A stretch of 64,000 nucleotides of DNA from an uncultured Porphyromonadaceae bacterium (GTDB lineage: Bacteria; Bacteroidota; Bacteroidia; Bacteroidales; Muribaculaceae), in the NCBI GenBank assembly GCA_946414395.1, contig CAMKOE010000003.1, positions 1 through 64,000 of the forward strand. Direction: 5' to 3'. The position numbers and the translations under genes were made by a program. The number at the start of each line of letters is the position of its first letter. Positions within the stretch are counted from its first letter, which is position 1. Shown one piece after another: positions 48,082-57,550 of the stretch. The notes below the pieces were generated by a model. The model saw nothing but the letters and a program-made list of their open reading frames with translations, was not told where the DNA came from and ran no database searches.

Positions 48082-48780
48082 ATGATGAAAAAACTACTAT
48101 GCATGATGTTGACAGCGGTGATGCTGTTGTGTTCAGGTTGCACGACCGGTCTGCTGGGCGGACTGGGCGGAGAGAATACTGGCAACGGGGGTGTGAGCAG
48201 CGGGGGCGGACTGGGAGACATCCTGGGAGGCGTCCTGGGAGGTGTACTCGGCACGCTGGGCTCGCAGAACACGGTTGACGGCCTGCTGGGACTCGTCATC
48301 GGCAGTATCAAGATCCAGGAGAGCGAACTCTACGGCACCTGGTATTACACCCAGCCCACCTGTGCCTTCACCAGCGAGAACCTGCTGGCCAAGGCTGGCG
48401 GCGCCATCGCCGCCGAGAACTGCAAGGAAAAACTGCAGCCCGTCTATAACGCCGTGGGCATCAGTTCCCAGAACACCCAATTCCAGTTTACCCAGGATCA
48501 CCAGTTTGCCGGCAAGGTCAAGGGTATCCCCCTGAGCGGCACCTACACCTATGACGCCTCGACAGGCACCCTCAGGCTCAAGACCATGCTCTTCTCGACC
48601 AATGCCTACGTCACCCGCACGACCCACGGGCTGGGACTCACCTTCGAGAGCAAGAACCTCTTGAAGGTGCTTCAAGTGGCTGCTGCCATGAGCGGCAACA
48701 GCACGCTCCAGACGGTGGGTGACCTGAGCAAGCAGTATGACGGCGTGCGCCTCGGCTTTGACATTGCCCGGGCCAACTGA
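48082..48780 (+). CDS. DUF4923 family lipoprotein
   Basis: Lipobox LCSGCT; Gly-rich N-terminus; LYGTWYYTQPTCAFTSENLLAKAGGAIAA. Confidence 0.83.
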   Translation: MMKKLLCMMLTAVMLLCSGCTTGLLGGLGGENTGNGGVSSGGGLGDILGGVLGGVLGTLGSQNTVDGLLGLVIGSIKIQESELYGTWYYTQPTCAFTSENLLAKAGGAIAAENCKEKLQPVYNAVGISSQNTQFQFTQDHQFAGKVKGIPLSGTYTYDASTGTLRLKTMLFSTNAYVTRTTHGLGLTFESKNLLKVLQVAAAMSGNSTLQTVGDLSKQYDGVRLGFDIARAN

Positions 48781-48889
48781 GCAGAGTAACACCGCCCAGC
48801 CTCACGCCACGGCGCCAGGACACGCAGGTTTTTCTAACAACTAATCAATCTTGATTGCCCTGATTGGCGTCCGCTGCCGAACTGTAACA

Positions 48890-49813
48890 TTATTTCTTAA
48901 TGGAGAAATCGAAGCGCAGTCCGCCCCCCTCGGCGGGTTGCGCCTTGATTGTTCCGCCATGCAGGACAATGGCGTTCTTGACGATGGCAAGTCCCAGTCC
49001 AGTCCCGCCCAGGGAACGGCTGCGACCCTTGTCGAGCCGGTAAAAGCGCTCAAAGATGCGGGAGAGGTGTTCTTCCCCCACCCCATTGCCGTTGTCGGCA
49101 AACGTGAAATGCCACTCGTCAACACCTTCTTGAGCCCTGATCTCGATGGATTTGTGCATTCCGGCATAGTTGATCGCATTATCCATCAGGTTGCGGAAGA
49201 CACTATATATCAACGACTTGTTTCCATCGACGATAATACCTTGGGGCAGATGATTATACACCGTCATGTGCCTGCGCTCAGCCGACAGGGCTGTCTCCTG
49301 GACGATGTCGGCCACGATGCGTGACACATCCACGCGCTCCATCGTTATCATGTCGGCGGCATAGTCCATGCGGTTCAGTGTCGAGAGGTCTTGCAGCAGG
49401 GCCGTGAGGCGCCGGGCCTGGGACTGTGCCCGTTCCAGGAACTGCCGCTGCACGCCGGAGTCCATGTCGGGGTGCTCGAGCATTGTGTCGGTGTAGCCCA
49501 GGATGCTGGCCACGGGAGTCTTGAGTTCGTGGGCGATGTTCTGGGTGAGTTCACGGCGCATCTGGTTTTCCTTATCGGCCTGCTCGCGGCTGATGCGGTC
49601 GTCCATGCGCCGGGCATAGCGGTGGAGCATCACTCCCAGGACGGCCATCATCACGGCAGAGAACAGCAGCAGGTGCCAGTCGCTGGTTTCCTCCAGCGGG
49701 CGGATGAAATAGCGGTCATAGTCCTCAAACAGGACAAAGATACCAGCGTAGATGATGAAAATCACCATCACGCTGATAAACATCTTGTTGCCTTCGGACA
49801 ATTTTCTCATCAC
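48890..49813 (-). CDS. Sensor histidine kinase (PhoR-like)
   Basis: NIAHELKTPVASILGYTDT, NLMDNAINYAG, RFYRLDKGRSRSLGGTGLGLAIVK. Confidence 0.93.
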   Translation of the reverse strand: MMRKLSEGNKMFISVMVIFIIYAGIFVLFEDYDRYFIRPLEETSDWHLLLFSAVMMAVLGVMLHRYARRMDDRISREQADKENQMRRELTQNIAHELKTPVASILGYTDTMLEHPDMDSGVQRQFLERAQSQARRLTALLQDLSTLNRMDYAADMITMERVDVSRIVADIVQETALSAERRHMTVYNHLPQGIIVDGNKSLIYSVFRNLMDNAINYAGMHKSIEIRAQEGVDEWHFTFADNGNGVGEEHLSRIFERFYRLDKGRSRSLGGTGLGLAIVKNAIVLHGGTIKAQPAEGGGLRFDFSIKK

Positions 49814-50493
49814 ACGACAAACAAGTAGCCAAACCCATGACGGGTGACGATACAGGACGAGTAGCGCCCGATCTTCTTGCGCATGCGGGTGATGTTCACG
49901 TCCACCGTGCGGTCGGTGACAACGACCTCACGCGGCCACACCCTGTCGAGCACATCCTGGCGTGAGAACACCTGCCCGCGGTTGCCCAGCAACAGGTGCA
50001 GCAGGTCAAACTCGGTCCTGGTCAGCGACACGGGTTCGCCATCGACGGTCACCGTCATCTTGCTCAGGTCCATCACCAGTCCCTCATAACTCAATCGCGT
50101 GGCCTCGTTGCCGGCATCAGGGCTAGTGCGGGCCAGCACCGCCTTGACCCTGGCCATCACCTCGCGCACCGAGAAGGGCTTGGAGATGTAATCATCGGCT
50201 CCCAGGTCAAAGCCATGCAACTTGTCCTTCTCGTCGCCCAGGGCGGTGAGAAAAATGATGGGGATGGAGGCCGTGTCGTCACTGTTCCTGAGGCGGTCGG
50301 CGAGTTCAAAGCCCGACATGCCAGGCATCATCACGTCGAGCAGGAGCAGGTCATAGCGTGACACGCCCTTCTCGAGGGCTTCCTGGCCCGAATAGGCGAC
50401 ATCGGCCTGATAACCAGCCGCCGAGAGGTTGAACTGCAGGATCTCGCACAGGTCGCGCTCGTCATCTACTACTAATATCCTTTGCTTCATCAT
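49810..50493 (-). CDS. OmpR/PhoB family response regulator
   Basis: Receiver LLLLDVMMPGMSGFEL; winged helix RTEFDLLHLLLGNRGQVFSRQDVLDRVWP. Confidence 0.94.
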   Translation of the reverse strand: MMKQRILVVDDERDLCEILQFNLSAAGYQADVAYSGQEALEKGVSRYDLLLLDVMMPGMSGFELADRLRNSDDTASIPIIFLTALGDEKDKLHGFDLGADDYISKPFSVREVMARVKAVLARTSPDAGNEATRLSYEGLVMDLSKMTVTVDGEPVSLTRTEFDLLHLLLGNRGQVFSRQDVLDRVWPREVVVTDRTVDVNITRMRKKIGRYSSCIVTRHGFGYLFVV

Positions 50494-50543
50494 AACAGGT
50501 GCAAATATACAAAAGATTCACTAATTGGCAATCACAAACCTGA

Positions 50544-52235
50544 TTACATCTGTCCAAAACGGGCCTCGACCACGTTGATGACATAGTCGCCGAGTTTTTC
50601 CAGTTCACCGACCAGGTCACTGTAGGCGGTGCCCAGGGCGTAGTCATACTTGCGCTCATTGACGGCCCGGGTGTTGTCGCTCTTCAACTGGTCACGCATG
50701 CTGTTGATGTTGTTCTCGTAGTAGTAGGACTGTCCCAGGTCGTGAGAGTCAAGAGGCTCGCCCAGCACGAGGTTCATCTGGGTCAAGGCATTGTTGCACA
50801 TGCCGACCATCTCGCCCAGGTGCCGCTGCTGCTCCTCGTCAAATTGCCTGCCCTGCTGCTCGCGCCGCTGTATCGTGCGTGCCATGCGGTAGCACGAGTC
50901 GCCGATGCTCTCGATTTCACCTATCTCACGCAGCATCTGCCTGACCTTCATCTTGGAGTCATCGCTCAAGTGGCCGTCGCTCACCTGCTCGAGAAAGCGG
51001 GCGATGGAAATCTCGGCCTGGTCGGTGACGTCCTCCTCACGCTCGAGGTCCTGGTGCAACTGTTCGATGCGATCGGCATCCCGCTCGTTGATCATGTCCT
51101 GCACCTTGGCAAACATGTCCTGCACGCGCTTGCCATAGTGGGCAATCTCCTTCTGGGCCTGCATGACGGCAATCTCGGGCGTCTGTATCAGGTTGGACTT
51201 GATGTACAGCAACTTGAATTCCTCGTTGCTATCACTCTCCTTGCCTGGCAATATCCAGCGCACGACTTTCTCCATCTGGGGGATAAAACCGATGAGCAGG
51301 GCGGTGTTGGCCACATTGAAGCAAGTGTGGAACATGGCCAGCACTACCGGCAGGCGCTCACGCTGTCCGCCAACCTCGGGGTCATACCCGACAAAACCGC
51401 ACACCATGTCGACAAACGGATAGAAGACGCACAGCACCCATATCACGCCGAAGACGTTGAACAACAGATGGGCGAGAGCGGCACGACGCGCTTCAGTGTT
51501 GGCCCCCAATGCAGCAAGATTGGCTGTAGCGGTCGTGCCTATGTTCTCTCCCATCACCAGGGCGATGCCCAGATAGATGGGCAACACACCTGTTGAGCAT
51601 AGCAATATCGTTATCGCCATCACGGCTGCCGACGACTGCACGATGCAGGTGATGACGGTGCCGATGGCCAGAAAAGCGAGGATGGACAAGTGGCTGCTTG
51701 TGTCAAAGGACGAGAAGAACCTCATCACCGCCTCGTTGTGCTCCAGGTCCAGTTCCTTGCCAGCGCTGCTGAGCAACACCAGCGAGAAGAACATGAAGGC
51801 GATGCCAAACAGGAAGTCGCCCTTGTAGCGGTGGCGCTTGTGATAGATGAGCAGGATGCCCACCAGGAAGGCCGGAAACACAAAGTTGGTCAAGTCCACA
51901 TTGTAACCCAGCGACATGATCCATGCCGTGAGCGTGGTGCCGATGTTGGCACCCATGATGACGCTGATGGCTTGTCCGAGGGTCAGCAGTCCTGCCGAGA
52001 CAAACGATACGGTCATTACCGTCGTTGCCGATGACGACTGCACGGCACAGGTCACCCCGGCACCAGTGAGCATGCCGGTGAAGCGGTTGGTGGTCATGCG
52101 CCCCAACACGTGGCGCAGTTGGGGACCAGCCATCTTCTGCAACGCGGTACTCATCATGCGCATACCAAAGATCAGTAACCCCAGTGTACCCAATATCTTG
52201 AGTGTAATATTCAGATAATCATGTGTCATGTTCAT
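50544..52235 (-). CDS. Na/Pi cotransporter family protein with PhoU-like C-terminus
   Basis: AVQSSSATTVMTVSFVSAGLLTLGQAISVIMGANIGTTLTAWI; IVQSSAAVMAITI; GENIGTTATANLA. Confidence 0.94.
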   Translation of the reverse strand: MNMTHDYLNITLKILGTLGLLIFGMRMMSTALQKMAGPQLRHVLGRMTTNRFTGMLTGAGVTCAVQSSSATTVMTVSFVSAGLLTLGQAISVIMGANIGTTLTAWIMSLGYNVDLTNFVFPAFLVGILLIYHKRHRYKGDFLFGIAFMFFSLVLLSSAGKELDLEHNEAVMRFFSSFDTSSHLSILAFLAIGTVITCIVQSSAAVMAITILLCSTGVLPIYLGIALVMGENIGTTATANLAALGANTEARRAALAHLLFNVFGVIWVLCVFYPFVDMVCGFVGYDPEVGGQRERLPVVLAMFHTCFNVANTALLIGFIPQMEKVVRWILPGKESDSNEEFKLLYIKSNLIQTPEIAVMQAQKEIAHYGKRVQDMFAKVQDMINERDADRIEQLHQDLEREEDVTDQAEISIARFLEQVSDGHLSDDSKMKVRQMLREIGEIESIGDSCYRMARTIQRREQQGRQFDEEQQRHLGEMVGMCNNALTQMNLVLGEPLDSHDLGQSYYYENNINSMRDQLKSDNTRAVNERKYDYALGTAYSDLVGELEKLGDYVINVVEARFGQM

Positions 52236-52451
52236 TAATAATGTTAATTAACCATTTCAAGAATACTGCAAAGTTACAAACTACATGTCGGCCTACCGTT
52301 TGCGATATCATTACAAAGCGGTTACTATTCTGTTACAATGACATCGGCATTATCATTTTGGTTGAACAATAATAATAATTGGTTGATTTTTGGTTTAAAA
52401 AACACAATTCACATATCCAATTTGCGTTAAATATTATATATTTGCGCTTTG

Positions 52452-53252
52452 ATGGACAGCATAATCAGGACATATGACCCTATCACCCTCGACGAGATGA
52501 GTGGCATCAAGTTGATGAACCGTACCGACACCAAGTTTGTCACGACGGTTGACCGGTTGCGCCTGCTTTTAACGCTTGCCCACGACGCTTACCGCGCCCA
52601 AGATATTGACGGACAGCGAATTGCATCCTATTACACGGCCTACTTTGACACGCCGGACAACAACATGTACATCGTGCACCAGAACGGGCACGCCGGACGT
52701 CAGAAACTGCGCATCCGCTCCTATGTGGATTCAGGGCTGAATTTCCTGGAAGTCAAGACCAAGAACAACCATGGACGCACCAAGAAGAAACGGGTCGACA
52801 TGGTCGGTTTTGACCCCGCCCGGCCCGACCACGGCATCCGCTTCCTGCGCCAGGACGAGCAGTACAGGCGCTATGACGAGTTCCTGCGCAAGCACTTGCG
52901 CTATGACCCCACGGTGCTCACCGAGCATCTTGAGAACAACTTCAACCGCATTACCCTGGTCAACAAGGCCAAGACCGAGCGGCTGACCATCGACATGAAC
53001 CTGAAGTTCCACAACCTCAAGACCGATAACCGCGCCGACCTCACTGGGCTGGTCATCATCGAGTTGAAGCGCGATGGCCTGCAGCCGTCACCCATCCTGC
53101 ACATGCTGCGCGACCTGCGCATCAAGCCCAGCGGCTTCAGCAAGTACTGCATGGGGACAGCCCTGACCAATCCCACACTCAAGCGCAACAACTTCAAGGA
53201 ACGTCTTCACATGATAGACCGCTTAATGGCACAATACAACAATAATAATTAA
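52452..53252 (+). CDS. VTC-domain polyphosphate polymerase-like protein
   Basis: MNRTDTKFVT, YFDTPDNNMY, GRQKLRIRSYVDSGLNFLEVKTKNNHGRTKKKR, LVIIELKRDG, FSKYCMG. Start ATG 52452. Confidence 0.88.
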   Translation: MDSIIRTYDPITLDEMSGIKLMNRTDTKFVTTVDRLRLLLTLAHDAYRAQDIDGQRIASYYTAYFDTPDNNMYIVHQNGHAGRQKLRIRSYVDSGLNFLEVKTKNNHGRTKKKRVDMVGFDPARPDHGIRFLRQDEQYRRYDEFLRKHLRYDPTVLTEHLENNFNRITLVNKAKTERLTIDMNLKFHNLKTDNRADLTGLVIIELKRDGLQPSPILHMLRDLRIKPSGFSKYCMGTALTNPTLKRNNFKERLHMIDRLMAQYNNNN

Positions 53253-53285
53253 ACACATACACGGCTTATTTAATCAGATATAATC

Positions 53286-54026
53286 ATGATGATGCTACTA
53301 CTTCAAGACCTAGGACTAGAGAACGGCGTTGATGCTGTTCAAGAGATTGCCAAGAGTGGCATGAACTTCAGGTGGATTGATCCCGCCGGCGTCACCGAGA
53401 TGCTGGCGCGCTTCGGCTTTTTCTTGCTGGTAGTGTGGTTTATCGTGTATTTCCTCTACTACCGCAAGACCCACCGCCGCGACTACTTTTTCACTCTCGT
53501 ACTGCTCAGTGTGAGCATCTTTTTCCTGATCTACCTGCTGGGAAGCGTTAAGGTCAAGATCGGCTTTGCACTGGGACTGTTTGCCATCTTCGGCGTGCTG
53601 CGTTATCGCACCGAGACGATACCCGTGCGCGAGATGTCATATATGTTTGGCGTGATCAGCCTTTCGGTCATCAACGCGCTGGCCGACTCGCTGAGTTTTG
53701 TCGAGTTGCTGCTGCCCAATGTGGCGATAGCCGCTCTCATCTGGTTGTTTGAGCGGTTTGTCCTGCGAGCCAACCTGTCGAGCAAGTTGGTGCTCTATGA
53801 CCGCATCGAACTCATCACCCCCGACCGCCGCGAGGAACTGCTCGAAGACCTGCGCAAGCGCACGGGCCTGAATATAACCAAGGTCAACGTGGGGTCGGTC
53901 GATTTTCTCAAGGATACCGCTATACTCAAGATTGAATATGAACACGATGGCGGCGATCGCAGTCACATCAATGACACATTAAAAATACCGAAATACGAAT
54001 GGCAAGACGTAAAAGAAAACAACTAG
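53286..54026 (+). CDS. DUF4956 membrane protein
   Basis: Multi-TM; GLFAIFGVLRYRTETIPVREMSYMFGVISLSVINAL. Confidence 0.88.
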   Translation: MMMLLLQDLGLENGVDAVQEIAKSGMNFRWIDPAGVTEMLARFGFFLLVVWFIVYFLYYRKTHRRDYFFTLVLLSVSIFFLIYLLGSVKVKIGFALGLFAIFGVLRYRTETIPVREMSYMFGVISLSVINALADSLSFVELLLPNVAIAALIWLFERFVLRANLSSKLVLYDRIELITPDRREELLEDLRKRTGLNITKVNVGSVDFLKDTAILKIEYEHDGGDRSHINDTLKIPKYEWQDVKENN

Positions 54027-54757
54027 CCATCGCGCTGCTGGCATTGTGCGCCGCATTCATCCCGACACCGTCCCATGCCGACGATGCCGGGCTTGTGCTT
54101 AGTGCCGAGGCTTCACACAAGTTTAACAAGAAACTGAGTATGGGCATCGAGGCCGAATTCCGCTCCCGCAACAACTTCCGCACCGCCGACCGTGTCAGCC
54201 TGGGAGCCGACGTGAGTTACAAGGTGCTGCCGTGGCTCAAGGCCAGCGGCGGCTACTGCCTGCTCATCGACAACAACCGCGAGGACCTCACCTACCAGGA
54301 TGATGGCGTGTCCTACAATAACTGGCGTCCCAGTTACTGGGGCGTGAGGCACCGCTTCAACGTGTCGCTCACGGGCAGTTACAAGATCCAGCGCGTGGAG
54401 GTGAGCCTGCGCGAGCGTTGGCAATACACTTATCGCCGCACAAGGGTTATCGACAACTTCGACTTTGACGAGGGCGTGTGGGAAGACCACAACGTCCGCG
54501 GCAAGGGCAAGAACGTGCTGCGCAGCCGCCTGCAGGCCGAGTGGGACATCCCCAAGTGCAAGTTTGACCCGTTTGCCAGCGTGGAGTTCCACACGACCGA
54601 CATGCTCGAGAAGACGCGCTTCATCGCCGGTGTGGCACACAGCATCAAGAAGACACATGAGTTCAAACTCTATTACCGCTTCCAGTTGACCAACAGACAT
54701 GCCAGCGATGAGCCCAACATCCACATGCTGGGCATGGGATACACTTACAAGTTCTAA
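53999..54757 (+). CDS. DUF2490-like outer membrane protein
   Basis: Overlaps DUF4956 by 28 nt; signal peptide; beta-barrel pattern; ends MLGMGYTYKF. Confidence 0.82.
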   Translation: MARRKRKQLAIALLALCAAFIPTPSHADDAGLVLSAEASHKFNKKLSMGIEAEFRSRNNFRTADRVSLGADVSYKVLPWLKASGGYCLLIDNNREDLTYQDDGVSYNNWRPSYWGVRHRFNVSLTGSYKIQRVEVSLRERWQYTYRRTRVIDNFDFDEGVWEDHNVRGKGKNVLRSRLQAEWDIPKCKFDPFASVEFHTTDMLEKTRFIAGVAHSIKKTHEFKLYYRFQLTNRHASDEPNIHMLGMGYTYKF

Positions 54758-54760
54758 AAG

Positions 54761-55993
54761 ATGATGGAGAGCAACAAGATGAGAAAAATATTGTTTGGAT
54801 TGCTGATTGCTGCAATGGGAGGCGGACTGGCGTCCTGTGTGAACGACGACACCGACATGGACGACATCATCGCCCAGTACCAGATTGAGCCGGCCAGCAT
54901 CGAGTTGGACTTCTCGGACCTCGCCGAGGCGGCCGATGTCCCCGTTACCGACGAGAACGACTCGGCCTATAACGACTATGTCGAGAACACCGCCTGGACA
55001 AGGGTGATCGAGATTGAGTACAGCAATGATGGCGCCACGGTGACGGGAACTGTCCCCGGGGTCACTGTATCGACCGATGGCGCACATGTCACAGTGTTGA
55101 ACATGTCGTCGGGGCCCGTCAAGTTTGTCCTCAACGGATCGACAGCCGACGGGTCATTGAAGTTCTATGGAGACAAGCGCATCCAGGTGCTGCTCAATAA
55201 CGTTGACATGACCAATCCCCACGGCGCAGCCATCAACAACCAGGGCGGCAAGTCGATGTATGTCGTTGTGGCCGATGGCACGACCAACAGCCTGAAGGAT
55301 GGCCCCGAATACACGATGGTTGACGAGGAGGACCAGAAGGCGGCCCTATTCAGCGAGGGACAGATCATCTTCAGCGGCAAGGGACGGCTCAACGTCACGG
55401 CCAACGGACGCGGCGGCATCCGCAGTGATGACTACATCCGCATCCGCCCGGGAGCGGACATTTATATCCAGAGCAATGCCCAGGACGGGCTGCGGTCCAA
55501 CGACGGCATCATCCTGGATGGCGGACGCATCAATATCCAGACCACGGGAAGCGGCGCCAAGGGTGTGCGCAGCGAGGGCCCCATGACCGTCAACGGAGGG
55601 CGCCTAGTGGCCATCAGCGACGGTGACACCCGCATCACCACCACCGACGGCATCGCCGACACGACCGCCTGTGCCGCCTTGCACTGCGACACCTTGCTCA
55701 CGGTCAATGCTGGCGTGATCAGGCTCAAGGCCACCGGCGACGGCGGCAAGGGAGTGAACGCCAAGCAGGACGTGAAGGTGGCGGGCGGCAGGTTCCAGGC
55801 TGTGGCCACCGGCACGCGTAAGATCAAGAAGCCCAAGGGCGTGAAGATTGACGGCAACTTTGCCATCTCGGGGGGCTACTTCTACAGTTACAGCCGCCGC
55901 AGCGACCCGATGGACGTCTCGGGACAGACATCGGTTGCCACGGGCTACAAGACCTATGAATTGACGCCCAAGGTCATCACGATAGAATATTAA
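54761..55993 (+). CDS. Cthe_2159-like carbohydrate-binding beta-helix lipoprotein
   Basis: Lipobox LASCVNDDTDMDD; NPHGAAINNQGGKSMYVVVADGTTNSLKDGPEYTMVDEEDQKAALFSEGQIIFSGKG. Confidence 0.88.
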   Translation: MMESNKMRKILFGLLIAAMGGGLASCVNDDTDMDDIIAQYQIEPASIELDFSDLAEAADVPVTDENDSAYNDYVENTAWTRVIEIEYSNDGATVTGTVPGVTVSTDGAHVTVLNMSSGPVKFVLNGSTADGSLKFYGDKRIQVLLNNVDMTNPHGAAINNQGGKSMYVVVADGTTNSLKDGPEYTMVDEEDQKAALFSEGQIIFSGKGRLNVTANGRGGIRSDDYIRIRPGADIYIQSNAQDGLRSNDGIILDGGRINIQTTGSGAKGVRSEGPMTVNGGRLVAISDGDTRITTTDGIADTTACAALHCDTLLTVNAGVIRLKATGDGGKGVNAKQDVKVAGGRFQAVATGTRKIKKPKGVKIDGNFAISGGYFYSYSRRSDPMDVSGQTSVATGYKTYELTPKVITIEY

Positions 55994-56011
55994 TCTCGAA
56001 GATATCACAAC

Positions 56012-57361
56012 ATGAAGAAATTATTGCTTGCTTTATTCACGATGTTACTGTGCCTGACCGCCAGCGCAACGACGGGTGACGTCAACCATGATGGCGAGGT
56101 GAACATCAGCGATGTGAGCGTGGCCATCAACGCCATTCTGGGCGGTAGCGATGACGGCAGCATCGACGTCAATGGCGATGGTGAGTTGAACATCAGCGAC
56201 ATCAATGTCATCATCAACATCATCCTGGGAGGCGGCACCGATGACAAGATCACGCCCAAGGAAATCGAACTGGACTTCAGCACCCTGGACGAGGGCACCG
56301 AGAGGATCCAGCAGGATGAGGACGCTGTGGACTATGGTGACTATGTCGAGAACACCACCTGGTCCACGACAGTGAGAATCAACTTTGACGGCGAGACGGC
56401 CACGGTGACAGGCCAGCCCAGTTCGGTCGCTGTGAGCATCGATGGAGCCCACGTGACAGTCAGCAGCGCGGCCAAGCGCGTGCGTTACATCGTCAGCGGC
56501 ACCACCACCGACGGTTCGATCAAGTTCTACAGCGACAAGAAGTTCCAACTGCAACTCAATGGCGCTGACATCACCAATCCCCACGGCGCCGCCATCAACA
56601 ACCAGTGCGGCAAGTCGTTGTATCTTGTCCTGAACGAGGGGACCAGCAACACACTGCGCGACGGCACCGACTATACCATGGTCGATGGCGAGGACCAGAA
56701 AGCGGCCCTCTTCAGCGAGGGACAGATTCTGGTGAGCGGCAAGGGCCAACTGAGCATCTACAGCACGGGCCGTCACTGCATGGCCAGTGATGACTACGTG
56801 TTTGTGCGCCCCGGTTGCCAACTGTACCTCAACAGCAGCAGCGGCCACGGCATCAAGGCCAAGGACTATGTCCACATCAAGGGCGGTGTAATCAACATGG
56901 AAATCAATAGCGACGGCTCTAAGGGCATCAACTGTGACAGCCTCGTGTATATCACCGGTGGGCGCACCACCATCATCAACAACGGCACCTCCAAGGTGGA
57001 GACCGATGCCGACGGCTTGGCCATTTCGACGGGCGCTGCAGGCGTCAAGGCCGACTATAACATGACGATGACCGGCGGAACGCTCAACATCAAGTGTACG
57101 GGCAATGACGCCAAGGGCATCAACGTAGCCCAGCCGTTCCTGTTCGGCGGCGGCACGCTCAACGTGGTCGTCACGGGCAATCAGACGACGGTCGCCCCCA
57201 AGGGAGTGAAATGTGACACCGATTGCAACATCGGCGGCGGCTCGTTCTACAGTTGCGCCCCCAACGGCAAGGCCCTTGACGTGGACGGAACGCTTACCAT
57301 TGCCAGCGGCTACACGTCGATCAACAACAGCGACGCCCGCCTGGTCGAGGTCATCTATTGA
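56012..57361 (+). CDS. Dockerin-Cthe_2159-like carbohydrate-binding beta-helix protein
   Basis: GDVNHDGEVNISDVSVAINAILGG ... DVNGDGELNISDINVIINIILGG followed by NPHGAAINNQCGKSLYLVLNEGTSNTLRDG.... Confidence 0.9.
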   Translation: MKKLLLALFTMLLCLTASATTGDVNHDGEVNISDVSVAINAILGGSDDGSIDVNGDGELNISDINVIINIILGGGTDDKITPKEIELDFSTLDEGTERIQQDEDAVDYGDYVENTTWSTTVRINFDGETATVTGQPSSVAVSIDGAHVTVSSAAKRVRYIVSGTTTDGSIKFYSDKKFQLQLNGADITNPHGAAINNQCGKSLYLVLNEGTSNTLRDGTDYTMVDGEDQKAALFSEGQILVSGKGQLSIYSTGRHCMASDDYVFVRPGCQLYLNSSSGHGIKAKDYVHIKGGVINMEINSDGSKGINCDSLVYITGGRTTIINNGTSKVETDADGLAISTGAAGVKADYNMTMTGGTLNIKCTGNDAKGINVAQPFLFGGGTLNVVVTGNQTTVAPKGVKCDTDCNIGGGSFYSCAPNGKALDVDGTLTIASGYTSINNSDARLVEVIY

Positions 57362-57433
57362 TTTGATCTCGCGGCAGTGATCGACAGGCGCCACCATCAG
57401 GCGGCCCTAACTCCTGCCGTGTTAACAGCAAAT

Positions 57434-57477
57434 TTCGCTCTTGACGCCAATTTAACGACTTTGGCGTCAAGAGCGAA
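57434..57477. terminator. Bidirectional hairpin between convergent genes
   Basis: TTCGCTCTTGACGCCAA-tttaacgact-TTGGCGTCAAGAGCGAA, 17-bp perfect stem. Confidence 0.65.
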
Positions 57478-57550
57478 TTTAGCGTTTAAATCAACTATAA
57501 AAAGAATGGCTTAGTTTTGCGGCTCGGTGCCGTAGCGGGAAACACCGGGA

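Noticed and set aside
56045-57397. 450-aa minus-strand ORF opposite the dockerin/beta-helix gene
   Set aside because: Antisense of a repetitive gene; no independent support.
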